NCBI GenBank assembly: GCA_040830545.1
Contig: JBFOMB010000059.1
Coordinates: 1 to 15,309, forward strand
Length of the DNA: 15,309 nucleotides
Source: HXMU1420-2 sp040830545
GTDB lineage: Bacteria; Pseudomonadota; Alphaproteobacteria; Rhodobacterales; Rhodobacteraceae
Direction of reading: 5' to 3'
Shown here: positions 1 to 6,491 of the stretch, piece by piece
Layout: every line of letters starts with the position of its first letter
Numbering within the stretch: position 1 is the stretch's first letter
Notes under the pieces: generated by a model
What the model saw: only the letters and a program-made list of their open reading frames with translations
What the model was told of the DNA's origin: nothing
Databases searched by the model: none
Made by a program: the position numbers and the translations under genes

Positions 1-1
1 C

Positions 2-1765
2 CAAGAAGGCGACGAGCTGGGTGACGTCTCCGCCTCCTTCACCCCGCAGAAGGGGGAGTTCATGAAGGCGGGAGGGTCTTACGCCATCGTCTTTGGCAAG
101 AAGATGCAGACTTTTGCCGCTGAAACGTCGGGGATCGAAGCGCCGCTGTTATTTGCCACGTCCAAAGAGGTTAGCCATGTTGGTCAGGGCCTAGCTGCCG
201 TTGAAAAGATTTTCAACAAGAATGCTGTTGGCACCACGCCGGGCAAAACGCTGCATGCCGGTTCTGACGTGCGGGTGAAGGTCAACATTGTGGGTTCACA
301 GGACACCACCGGCCTGATGACCATGCAGGAACTTGAGGCGATGGCCGCGACCGTTGTCGCGCCCAGTGTGGATGGCGCCTATCAGTCTGGTTGTCACACG
401 GCATCGGTCTGGGACCTCAAAGCGCAGGCCAACACTCCGCGCCTGATGAAGTTCATGAACGATTTCGGCCTTGTCACCGGGCGTGACCCCAAGGGCGAAT
501 ATCACGCAATGACGGACGTGATCCACAAGGTGTTGAATGACATCACTGTGGACGATTGGTCAGTCATCATCGGCGGCGACAGCCACACACGCATGTCCAA
601 GGGTGTGGCCTTTGGCGCGGACTCGGGCACCGTGGCGCTGGCGCTGGCAACGGGTGAGGCGTCCATGCCGATCCCGGAATCGGTCAAGGTGACCTTCAAG
701 GGCAACATGGCCGATCACATGGATTTCCGCGATGTGGTGCACGCCACTCAGGCGCAAATGCTGGAACAGCACGGCGACAACGTCTTCCAGGGCCGTGTGA
801 TCGAAGTTCACATTGGCACGCTGCTGGCGGACCAGGCGTTCACCTTCACCGACTGGACAGCTGAGATGAAGGCCAAGGCGTCGGTCTGCATCTCGAACGA
901 CGAAACACTGATTGGCTCGCTGGAACTGGCCAAATCGCGCATCCAGATCATGATCGACAAGGGCATGGAGCATGAAAATGGCATGCTGCAAAAGCTGATC
1001 AATATCGCGGACGCCCGTATTGCCGAGATTCAGTCGGGTGAGAAACCCGCACTGCGTCCCGACGACAACGCCAAGTACTTTGCCGAGGTCGAGGTCGATC
1101 TGGACGCAATCAACGAACCGATGATCGCGGACCCGGATGTGCATAACGCAGACGTCTCCAAGCGCTACACCCACGATACGATCCGCCCGATTTCCTACTA
1201 CAACGCAGAAAAGAAGGTGGACCTGGGTTTTGTCGGGTCCTGCATGGTGCACAAGGGCGACATAAAGATCGTCGCGCAGATGCTGAAAAACCTGGAAAAG
1301 GCCAACGGTTCGGTTGAGTTCAAGGCCCCGCTGGTCGTGGCCGCCCCGACCTACAACATCATCGACGAGTTGAAGGAAGAAGGCGACTGGGACGTGCTGC
1401 AGAAATACTCGGGCTTCGAGTTCGACGATCTGTTCCCGAAGGAAAAGGCGCGGACGGAGTACGAGAACATCCTGTATCTCGAGCGTCCCGGCTGTAACCT
1501 GTGCATGGGGAACCAGGAAAAGGCGGAAAAGGGCGACACGGTGCTGGCCACCTCCACCCGGCTGTTCCAGGGCCGCGTAGTGGCCGATGCGCCCGACAAG
1601 AAGGGTGAAAGCCTGTTGGGATCGACCCCGGTTGTGGTGCTTTCCGCCATCCTCGGTCGCACACCGACGCTGGACGAGTATGTCGAGGCGGTTGAAGGCA
1701 TCGACCTGACCAAATTCGCGCCGCCCGTACAGGCGCCGGAAGGGTCGCGTTCGGTTCACTTCTGA
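2..1765 (+). CDS. acnB: Aconitate hydratase B (C-terminal part; 5' end outside window)
   Basis: Aconitase B converts citrate to isocitrate through cis-aconitate in the TCA cycle in the cytoplasm; many family members also hydrate 2-methyl-cis-aconitate. The frame is open from position 2 and continues through the internal ATG at 62, so 587 residues are visible and the N-terminal HEAT-like region and part of the swivel domain are missing. The AcnB-type catalytic region is clear: a histidine-bearing GGDSHTRMSKGVAFGADSG stretch near codon 571-627, and the three [4Fe-4S] cysteines at codons 1241-1243 (GSCMVHKG) and 1493-1495 and 1502-1504 (GCNLCMGNQ). It ends with its own stop and is followed 50 nt later by a strong terminator, so it is the last gene of its transcript. 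The identity is very safe; only the exact full length is unknown here. Confidence 0.97.
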   Translation, partial: QEGDELGDVSASFTPQKGEFMKAGGSYAIVFGKKMQTFAAETSGIEAPLLFATSKEVSHVGQGLAAVEKIFNKNAVGTTPGKTLHAGSDVRVKVNIVGSQDTTGLMTMQELEAMAATVVAPSVDGAYQSGCHTASVWDLKAQANTPRLMKFMNDFGLVTGRDPKGEYHAMTDVIHKVLNDITVDDWSVIIGGDSHTRMSKGVAFGADSGTVALALATGEASMPIPESVKVTFKGNMADHMDFRDVVHATQAQMLEQHGDNVFQGRVIEVHIGTLLADQAFTFTDWTAEMKAKASVCISNDETLIGSLELAKSRIQIMIDKGMEHENGMLQKLINIADARIAEIQSGEKPALRPDDNAKYFAEVEVDLDAINEPMIADPDVHNADVSKRYTHDTIRPISYYNAEKKVDLGFVGSCMVHKGDIKIVAQMLKNLEKANGSVEFKAPLVVAAPTYNIIDELKEEGDWDVLQKYSGFEFDDLFPKEKARTEYENILYLERPGCNLCMGNQEKAEKGDTVLATSTRLFQGRVVADAPDKKGESLLGSTPVVVLSAILGRTPTLDEYVEAVEGIDLTKFAPPVQAPEGSRSVHF

Positions 1766-1814
1766 GTTCATCGCCACGCCTGTGCGAGATTGCGGGCGCA
1801 GCGGCAAATTTGCA

Positions 1815-1860
1815 AAAACGCCGGGGGCCGTTGCCAAACCCCCGGCGTTTTCTTATTCTT
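1815..1860 (+). terminator. Intrinsic terminator of acnB
   Basis: A perfect 13-bp inverted repeat (left arm aaaacgccggggg at 1815-1827, right arm cccccggcgtttt at 1839-1851) closes an 11-nt loop and runs into a T-rich tail (tttcttattctt). It lies 50 nt after the acnB stop codon. The A-rich left flank could make it act to some extent on the other strand too, but no minus-strand gene ends here. Confidence 0.9.
1831..1859 (+). promoter_or_regulatory. Candidate sigma-70-type promoter for the ABC-F gene, inside the acnB terminator
   Basis: TTGCCA at 1831-1836 (5 of 6 matches to the -35 consensus) and TATTCT at 1854-1859 (4 of 6 to the -10) are separated by 17 nt. The -35 falls in the terminator loop and the -10 in its T-tract. 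A start near 1866 would give a leader of about 170 nt before the ABC-F ATG. It is found by eye only; short matches of this kind also arise by chance. Confidence 0.35.
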
Positions 1861-1903
1861 CTCCTATCGGTCACATTCAACAACGGGAGGGCACCAGCTG
1901 AAC

Positions 1904-1951
1904 ATGCGTATCATCCGCCGACTTCAGCACGGTCCCCGCGACGCCCTGTAA
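1904..1951 (+). CDS. Possible 15-codon leader peptide upstream of the ABC-F gene
   Basis: ATG at 1904 opens MRIIRRLQHGPRDAL and ends at TAA 1949-1951. A purine-rich GGGAGG at 1885-1890 precedes it, 13 nt from the ATG, which is longer than ideal. The stop codon lies in the ascending arm of a 10-bp hairpin (1943-1966), and the peptide lies wholly inside the predicted leader of an ABC-F gene. Some antibiotic-resistance ABC-F genes of Gram-positive bacteria are induced by ribosome stalling on leader peptides; applying that model here is inference. It could equally be a chance mini-ORF. Confidence 0.2.
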   Translation: MRIIRRLQHGPRDAL

Positions 1952-1966
1952 ATCCGTTTGCAGGGC
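1943..1966 (+). promoter_or_regulatory. 10-bp RNA hairpin in the ABC-F leader
   Basis: GCCCTGTAAA (1943-1952) pairs with TTTGCAGGGC (1957-1966) around a TCCG tetraloop, with one G-U pair. No T-run follows, so it is not an intrinsic terminator. It lies about 75 nt before the ABC-F start codon and contains the stop codon of the candidate leader peptide. Confidence 0.45.
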
Positions 1967-2039
1967 TGACCAAAATCACCCGACGATCTGGTCTGCCCCA
2001 AGCCGCGCTGCGGCCCCTTTGTTTGTACCCGAGATTTCC

Positions 2040-3554
2040 ATGACCCTGATCAACCTGAACGCCGTTGGCGTGACCTTGGGCCATCCTTTGTTTTCGGATG
2101 TGTCCCTGACCCTGTCCAAATCCGACCGCATCGGCATTGTCGCCGCCAACGGTCGCGGCAAGTCCACACTGCTGGGCTGCATCGCCGAAGAATTGGAGCC
2201 AACCACCGGCGACATCACCCAAGCGCGGGGAACGCGCGTGGGATACGTGAAGCAGGATTTGCCGGACGCGGCGCTGGACCAAACGCTCTATGACTACGTG
2301 CTGGCCGCCCTGCCGCCCGAGCAGGCGGATTACGAAAGCTGGCGGGTCGATGTGTTGCTGGACGAGCTACAGGTGCCTTACGATCTACAACACAGCATGC
2401 TCAGCGCGTTGAGCGGCGGGTGGCAGCGCACAGCCATGCTTGCGGCCGTCTGGATCACCGAACCGGATGTGTTGATGTTGGACGAACCGACCAACCATCT
2501 GGACCTGTCCCGGATCGGGCTGCTCGAAGGGTGGTTGGCGGCGCTTCCGTCGAACGTCGCGGTTATCATTGTCTCCCACGATAGGGCCTTTCTGGACGCC
2601 ACGACCAACCGCACCCTATTTCTGCGGCCCGAACGCACGCGCGTATTCCAATTGCCTTTCACGCAGGCGCGGGCGGCTCTGGACGAGGCCGATGCCGCCG
2701 ATGAACGCCGCTTTGCCAACGACCTGAATAAGGCGCAGCAATTGCGCAGGCAGGCGGCGAAGCTGAAGAACGTGGGCGTTAATTCCGGCTCTGACCTGTT
2801 GCTGACCAAAACCAAGCAATTGACCGAACGCGCCGACAGGATGGAGGCCGCAGCCCGCCCCGCGCATCGCGAACGATCGGCGGGGGACATCCGACTGGCC
2901 AACAGTGGAACACATTCCAAGGCGTTGGTTACGTTAGATGACGTGAGTGTAGAAACACCGGACGGACGCGTGCTTTACAAGACGGGTCAGAAGTGGATCA
3001 ATCGTGGCGACCGGGTGGTTCTGCTGGGCGCAAACGGGACCGGCAAAACGCAACTGGTCCGACATATCCAAAACGCGCTGGCTGGCCAGGAGAGTGACAT
3101 CAAGTGCGCCCCGTCCATTTCCCACGCTTATTCCGATCAGCACCTAAGCCAGTTGGACGGCTTTCGCACACCCATGGATGCAGTTGCGGGTCAGTTTGAT
3201 ATTGGCGATCAACGTGCTCGCGCTGTTCTGGCCGGGGCCGGGATCGACATGAGAATGCAGGGCGGCCCGATCGACGCGCTTTCCGGCGGGCAAAAGGCTC
3301 GGTTGGCCATGCTGATCCTGCGCCTGCACAACCCGAACTTCTACCTGCTCGACGAACCGACCAATCATCTGGACATCGAGGGCCAGGAGGCCCTGGAAGA
3401 GGAATTGATCACACATGGCGCGACCTGCCTTTTGGTCAGCCATGACCGCAGTTTCCTGCGAAACGTGGGCAACCGGTTCTGGTGGATCAGACGGGGTAAG
3501 CTGGAAGAGGTCGATGACCCAGAATTGTTCTTGCGAGAGCAAATGGGCGCGTAA
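2040..3554 (+). CDS. ABC-F family ATPase (two ABC domains, no membrane domain)
   Basis: ABC-F proteins are soluble tandem ATPases that act on the ribosome (EttA, Uup, YheS and YbiT types in E. coli). This one has 504 residues. Domain 1 has Walker A AANGRGKST near residue 38, signature LSGGW, Walker B/ABC-F motif LMLDEPTNHLD and H-switch SHDRAFL. Domain 2 has GANGTGKTQ, LSGGQKARL, LLDEPTNHLD and SHDRSFL. A charged, probably helical linker joins them (the P-site tRNA interaction motif region), and the C-terminus is short, without the long Uup-type coiled coil. An in-frame TTG at 2019 exists, but the ATG at 2040 starts directly at the conserved domain (MTLINLNAVGV); its Shine-Dalgarno is weak (only GAG at 2031). 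The first Walker A glycine of domain 1 is Ala. The subfamily and the exact role (translation factor or drug protection) cannot be settled by reading. Confidence 0.92.
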   Translation: MTLINLNAVGVTLGHPLFSDVSLTLSKSDRIGIVAANGRGKSTLLGCIAEELEPTTGDITQARGTRVGYVKQDLPDAALDQTLYDYVLAALPPEQADYESWRVDVLLDELQVPYDLQHSMLSALSGGWQRTAMLAAVWITEPDVLMLDEPTNHLDLSRIGLLEGWLAALPSNVAVIIVSHDRAFLDATTNRTLFLRPERTRVFQLPFTQARAALDEADAADERRFANDLNKAQQLRRQAAKLKNVGVNSGSDLLLTKTKQLTERADRMEAAARPAHRERSAGDIRLANSGTHSKALVTLDDVSVETPDGRVLYKTGQKWINRGDRVVLLGANGTGKTQLVRHIQNALAGQESDIKCAPSISHAYSDQHLSQLDGFRTPMDAVAGQFDIGDQRARAVLAGAGIDMRMQGGPIDALSGGQKARLAMLILRLHNPNFYLLDEPTNHLDIEGQEALEEELITHGATCLLVSHDRSFLRNVGNRFWWIRRGKLEEVDDPELFLREQMGA

Positions 3555-3629
3555 AAGGGCGCGCGTATCGCCAGGCCGTTTGGGTCGAACACCGCAAATA
3601 GCCCGCTACGCCAGCAGAGGTGAACCCGC

Positions 3630-4751
3630 TTATCCCTCGACCGACACTGGTAAGTCGTAGCCGTGTTCCCTCAACAATGCGTGGCGTTTCGCAATCTTGA
3701 GGTCCTCCGCGATCATCTCGCGACACATTTCTTGTGCGGTGATTTCCGGCACCCAACCCAGTTTGGCTTTGGCCTTTGCCGGATCACCCAACAGCGTTTC
3801 GACCTCAGCTGGACGGAAATAACGGGGGTCGATGCGCAACACCACGTCACCGGGTGTCAAAGCGGGGGCCATGTCGCCTTCGATACTGTCGACCGTGGCG
3901 ATTTCATTCACACCTTCACCGGAAAAGGCCAGGGTGATCCCTAGCTCTGCCGCCGTCCATTGGATGAACTCACGGACGGAATACTGCACTCCCGTGGCGA
4001 TAACGAAATCCTCGGGCGTATCCTGCTGCAGCATCATCCATTGCATGCGGACATAGTCTTTGGCATGTCCCCAATCCCGCAACGCATCAATGTTGCCCAT
4101 GTACATGCAGGGTTCCAGCCCTTGCGCGATGTTTGCCAAGCCCCGTGTGATTTTGCGCGTGACAAAGGTTTCGCCACGGCGCGGGCTTTCGTGATTAAAG
4201 AGAATGCCGTTGCAGGAATACATCCCATAAGCCTCGCGATAATTCACCGTGATCCAATAGGCATACATCTTGGCCACGGCATAAGGAGAGCGCGGGTGGA
4301 AGGGTGTTGTCTCGGTCTGAGGCGTTTCACGAACAAGGCCGTACAACTCGGAGGTTGAGGCCTGATAAAACCGGGTTTCCTTTTCCCGGCCCAGAAAGCG
4401 GATCGCCTCCAGCAGGCGCAAGGTGCCGATGGCGTCCACGTCAGCCGTATACTCAGGGGCTTCAAAGCTGACGGCGACATGACTCTGCGCGCCAAGGTTA
4501 TAGACCTCGTCGGGTTCCACTTCGCGCAGGATACGGGTCAGGTTGGACGTATCGGACAGATCGCCGTAGTGCAGGCGGAACCGGGCACTGTCCAGATGCG
4601 GATCCTGGTAGATGTGGTCAATCCGATCCGTATTGAACAACGACGCGCGACGCTTGATCCCATGCACCTCGTACCCTTTGTCGAGGAGGAACTCAGCAAG
4701 GTAGGACCCGTCCTGTCCGGTTACGCCAGTGATTAATGCACGTTTCGTCAT
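3630..4751 (-). CDS. gmd: GDP-mannose 4,6-dehydratase
   Basis: Gmd makes GDP-4-dehydro-6-deoxy-D-mannose from GDP-mannose in the cytoplasm, the precursor of GDP-L-fucose, GDP-D-rhamnose and related sugars for surface polysaccharides. The product has 373 residues, the usual length. It is an extended short-chain dehydrogenase with NADP-binding GVTGQDG at residues 9-15, STSELYG at 132-138 (the catalytic Ser/Thr-Glu area) and the YxxxK pair Y157/K161. I chose ATG at 4751 because MTKRALITG is the conserved beginning and GAGGGA lies just upstream; a longer open frame to 4850 has no such support. It is the second gene of a minus-strand pair after uxs (gap 145 nt) and converges on the ABC-F gene with 75 nt between the stops. 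No GDP-fucose synthase or reductase partner is in the window. Confidence 0.96.
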   Translation of the reverse strand: MTKRALITGVTGQDGSYLAEFLLDKGYEVHGIKRRASLFNTDRIDHIYQDPHLDSARFRLHYGDLSDTSNLTRILREVEPDEVYNLGAQSHVAVSFEAPEYTADVDAIGTLRLLEAIRFLGREKETRFYQASTSELYGLVRETPQTETTPFHPRSPYAVAKMYAYWITVNYREAYGMYSCNGILFNHESPRRGETFVTRKITRGLANIAQGLEPCMYMGNIDALRDWGHAKDYVRMQWMMLQQDTPEDFVIATGVQYSVREFIQWTAAELGITLAFSGEGVNEIATVDSIEGDMAPALTPGDVVLRIDPRYFRPAEVETLLGDPAKAKAKLGWVPEITAQEMCREMIAEDLKIAKRHALLREHGYDLPVSVEG

Positions 4752-4799
4752 TTGTCCCTCGGAGACCACGGTGTTTTGTTTTTCTGACCTCGGACAAAA

Positions 4800-4887
4800 G
4801 CCTGATCGACCCCGAGTGTACAGGACAAACGATGCGTCAAACAGGCTCAATCAGAGGCTGTGGCCAACCTTGGTTCTCGGATCAGGC
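4800..4887 (-). repeat. Long-range inverted repeat in the uxs-gmd gap
   Basis: GCCTGATC at 4800-4807 is perfectly complementary to GATCAGGC at 4880-4887, and CGAG (4813-4816) to CTCG (4876-4879), with a 5-nt bulge on one side. The enclosed segment holds a further short palindrome, CCAACCTTGG at 4864-4873. In the minus-strand transcript this could fold as one branched structure just after the uxs stop. Its function is unknown; chance is possible. Confidence 0.3.
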
Positions 4888-4896
4888 ACGTTGCAA

Positions 4897-5865
4897 CTAT
4901 TCACCAATCTCCTTCAGGAGGTTGTCAAAGTAGCTGATCGTCCGGGTTAATCCATCGTCCAACGGCACGCTCGGGGACCATCCCAAAGCCGTTCGAGCCC
5001 TTTTGATGTCTGGGCGTCGTTGTTTCGGGTCGTCGTTGGGCAACTCACGATAGACGATTTCTGATCGCGCTCCGGTCATGGCCACGACCATTTCCGCTAA
5101 CTCTTTGATCGTGAATTCCCCGGGGTTTCCAATATTGATCGGACCCGTCGTCTCAGCATCGCTTTCCATGAGGCGGATAAATCCCTCAATCAGGTCGTCG
5201 ACATAACAGAACGAACGGGTTTGACTGCCATCCCCATAGATTGTGATCGGTTCGCCCCGCAGGGCCTGGACGACAAAATTCGACACAACCCGTCCATCGG
5301 CATGATGCATTCGCGGGCCGTAGGTGTTGAATATCCGTGCAACCTTGATCTCCAGGCTGTGTTGCCTGTGATAGTCAAAGAACAACGTTTCAGCACACCG
5401 TTTGCCTTCGTCATAACACGAGCGGATGCCTATCGGATTGACATTTCCCCAGTAGTCTTCGGTCTGGGGATGGACGCTCGGATCGCCGTAGACTTCGGAC
5501 GTTGAGGCTTGAAAAATCTTGCATTTCAGCCGCTTGGCCAGACCCAGCATGTTGATGGCCCCATGGACGGACGTCTTGGTCGTCTGCACCGGGTCGTGCT
5601 GGTAATGAACGGGAGAGGCCGGGCAGGCGAGGTTGTAGATTTCGTCAACCTCCACGTACAACGGCAGGGTGATGTCATGGCGCATAAACTCGAAGCGGGG
5701 GTTGTTGTGCAGATGGTCGATGTTGCGTTTGGTGCCTGTAAACAGGTTGTCCACACACAGTACTTCGTGTCCCTGCTGCAGCAGCCGGTCAATCAAATGC
5801 GACCCGAGAAACCCGGCACCGCCGGTCACCATAATACGTTTTCGACTGTCGTATAGTCTTACCAA
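4897..5865 (-). CDS. uxs: UDP-glucuronate decarboxylase (UDP-xylose synthase, extended SDR)
   Basis: The enzyme oxidises and decarboxylates UDP-glucuronate to UDP-xylose, a donor for surface polysaccharide. The product has 322 residues, with NAD-binding GGAGFLG at 15-21, STSEVYGDP starting at residue 121, and the catalytic YxxxK as Y151-D-E-G-K155; the YDEGKR form and the following RIFNTYGPRM are typical of UXS rather than of UDP-glucose epimerases. The start is TTG at 5865, decided by AGGAG on the minus strand at 5878-5874 with 8 nt spacing; the next ATG (codon 12) would remove the first beta strand of the Rossmann fold. It is first in a two-gene unit with gmd, and the stretch upstream up to the tRNA gene has no clear promoter. 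Related SDRs could differ in substrate, but the UXS call is strong. Confidence 0.93.
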   Translation of the reverse strand: MVRLYDSRKRIMVTGGAGFLGSHLIDRLLQQGHEVLCVDNLFTGTKRNIDHLHNNPRFEFMRHDITLPLYVEVDEIYNLACPASPVHYQHDPVQTTKTSVHGAINMLGLAKRLKCKIFQASTSEVYGDPSVHPQTEDYWGNVNPIGIRSCYDEGKRCAETLFFDYHRQHSLEIKVARIFNTYGPRMHHADGRVVSNFVVQALRGEPITIYGDGSQTRSFCYVDDLIEGFIRLMESDAETTGPINIGNPGEFTIKELAEMVVAMTGARSEIVYRELPNDDPKQRRPDIKRARTALGWSPSVPLDDGLTRTISYFDNLLKEIGE

Positions 5866-6180
5866 AACTCAATCTCCTGTACGCGCATGCCGGTCGAAAT
5901 GCACCGTCCCTATAGGGGTCGCACATGCCCTGATACCTCCAATCGCTAGCCCAAGATACACGATGGCCTTGTCCTGGGGTCGCATGAGAAACCTTTTGCA
6001 CCATCATCAAAGCAACCCTGACCGAGATCAATCATTACCTGGGCCATTTTGTGGCCGCTGTTCCTGATCCCGGCAAATCGGAATGCGGGGGCACTGGTTG
6101 TCGCTTGAGGAGTAACGGAAGCTCGCACGCCCAGCGTTTGGTACGATAGACCGGGGACGTCTCGCCGAGAGAAATACTTT
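5866..6180. other. 315-nt intergenic stretch between uxs and tRNA-Ser
   Basis: I see no convincing gene here. Short open frames on both strands have no family resemblance and no good ribosome-binding site, and those on the minus strand run in from the tRNA or out into uxs. The stretch must hold the promoter of uxs, but no box pair stands out. The only clear symmetry is a 10-bp palindrome ccctataggg at 5908-5917, some 40 nt upstream of the uxs start, which could be an operator or chance. No U-tracted terminator follows the tRNA. Confidence 0.5.
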
Positions 6181-6270
6181 TGGCGGAAGCGGTGGGATTC
6201 GAACCCACGAAACGCTTTCACGTTTGCTGGTTTTCAAGACCAGTGCCTTCAACCGCTCGGCCACGCTTCC
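6181..6270 (-). tRNA. tRNA-Ser (anticodon UGA)
   Basis: Reading the minus strand, a 90-nt class II tRNA can be folded: acceptor stem GGAAGCG/CGCTTCC, discriminator G, encoded CCA (6183-6181), anticodon stem CTGGT/ACCAG with loop CTTGAAA and anticodon TGA (6236-6234), a long variable arm (the AACGTGAAAGCGTTT region) and a T arm with GTTCGAATC. The long variable arm and G discriminator are serine features; the anticodon reads UCA and, by wobble, other UCN codons. Confidence 0.97.
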
Positions 6271-6282
6271 GGATCGTCGGGC

Positions 6283-6311
6283 TGTCTACGCAGGGTCGCG
6301 GCGGGTGGCAA
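6283..6311 (-). promoter_or_regulatory. Candidate promoter of tRNA-Ser
   Basis: On the minus strand TTGCCA (6311-6306) and TAGACA (6288-6283) are 17 nt apart. The -10 ends 12 nt before the mature tRNA 5' end, so the start would be a few nt upstream of the tRNA. The -35 is 5 of 6; the -10 is only 3 of 6. Confidence 0.4.
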
Positions 6312-6367
6312 GTGAAATTGCGTTGGTTGCGTTTCGGTCACGCCAAATGCGGCCCCGTCCGACAGGC

Positions 6368-6396
6368 TTTCAATGTAACCGCGAACGCGCTATGAT
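6368..6396 (+). promoter_or_regulatory. Candidate promoter of the SPOR-dac-tmk-holB-tatD operon
   Basis: TATGAT at 6391-6396 is a 5 of 6 match to the -10 consensus; the hexamer 17 nt upstream (TTTCAA, 6368-6373) matches the -35 only weakly. A start near 6403 leaves a leader of about 90 nt before ATG 6492 and would put the alternative GTG at 6408 almost at the RNA 5' end, which favours the later start. Confidence 0.35.
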
Positions 6397-6406
6397 CCCC
6401 GCATAA

Positions 6407-6465
6407 GGTGAAAACACCGTACCGAGCAAAACCGGGGTATCCGGCAACAAAGAGCGCAAAAGCGC
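6407..6465 (+). repeat. Three small tandem hairpins in the operon leader
   Basis: Within 60 nt lie three 4-bp hairpins: GGTG-AAAA-CACC (6407-6418), CCGG-GGTAT-CCGG (6432-6444) and GCGC-AAAA-GCGC (6454-6465). Two share an AAAA loop. All precede the Shine-Dalgarno of the SPOR gene. Each is weak alone; they might serve as a protein-binding or RNA-stability element. Confidence 0.3.
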
Positions 6466-6491
6466 CACCAAAACGAGGCGAAGGGCAAGTC

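Noticed and set aside
560..1837. 425-codon open frame on the minus strand across acnB
   Set aside because: It is wholly antisense to acnB, has no family features, and its start lies in the acnB terminator.
2019..2039. TTG at 2019 as the start of the ABC-F gene
   Set aside because: It adds seven unconserved residues, has no Shine-Dalgarno, and the ATG at 2040 begins exactly at the conserved domain.
3555..3629. Terminator between the convergent ABC-F and gmd genes
   Set aside because: Only a 4-bp GGCG/CGCC stem without a T-tract was found; it is not convincing.
5669..6067. 132-codon plus-strand frame across the uxs 5' end and the gap
   Set aside because: Half of it is antisense to uxs, and the part in the gap has no recognisable domain or ribosome-binding site.
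5946..6221. 91-codon minus-strand frame running out of the tRNA gene
   Set aside because: It begins inside tRNA-Ser, has no ribosome-binding site, and resembles no integrase or other family I know.
6181..6270. tRNA-Ser as a proven att site of an integrated element
   Set aside because: No second copy of its 3' end and no integrase is visible in the window; kept only as a hypothesis for the uxs-gmd pair.
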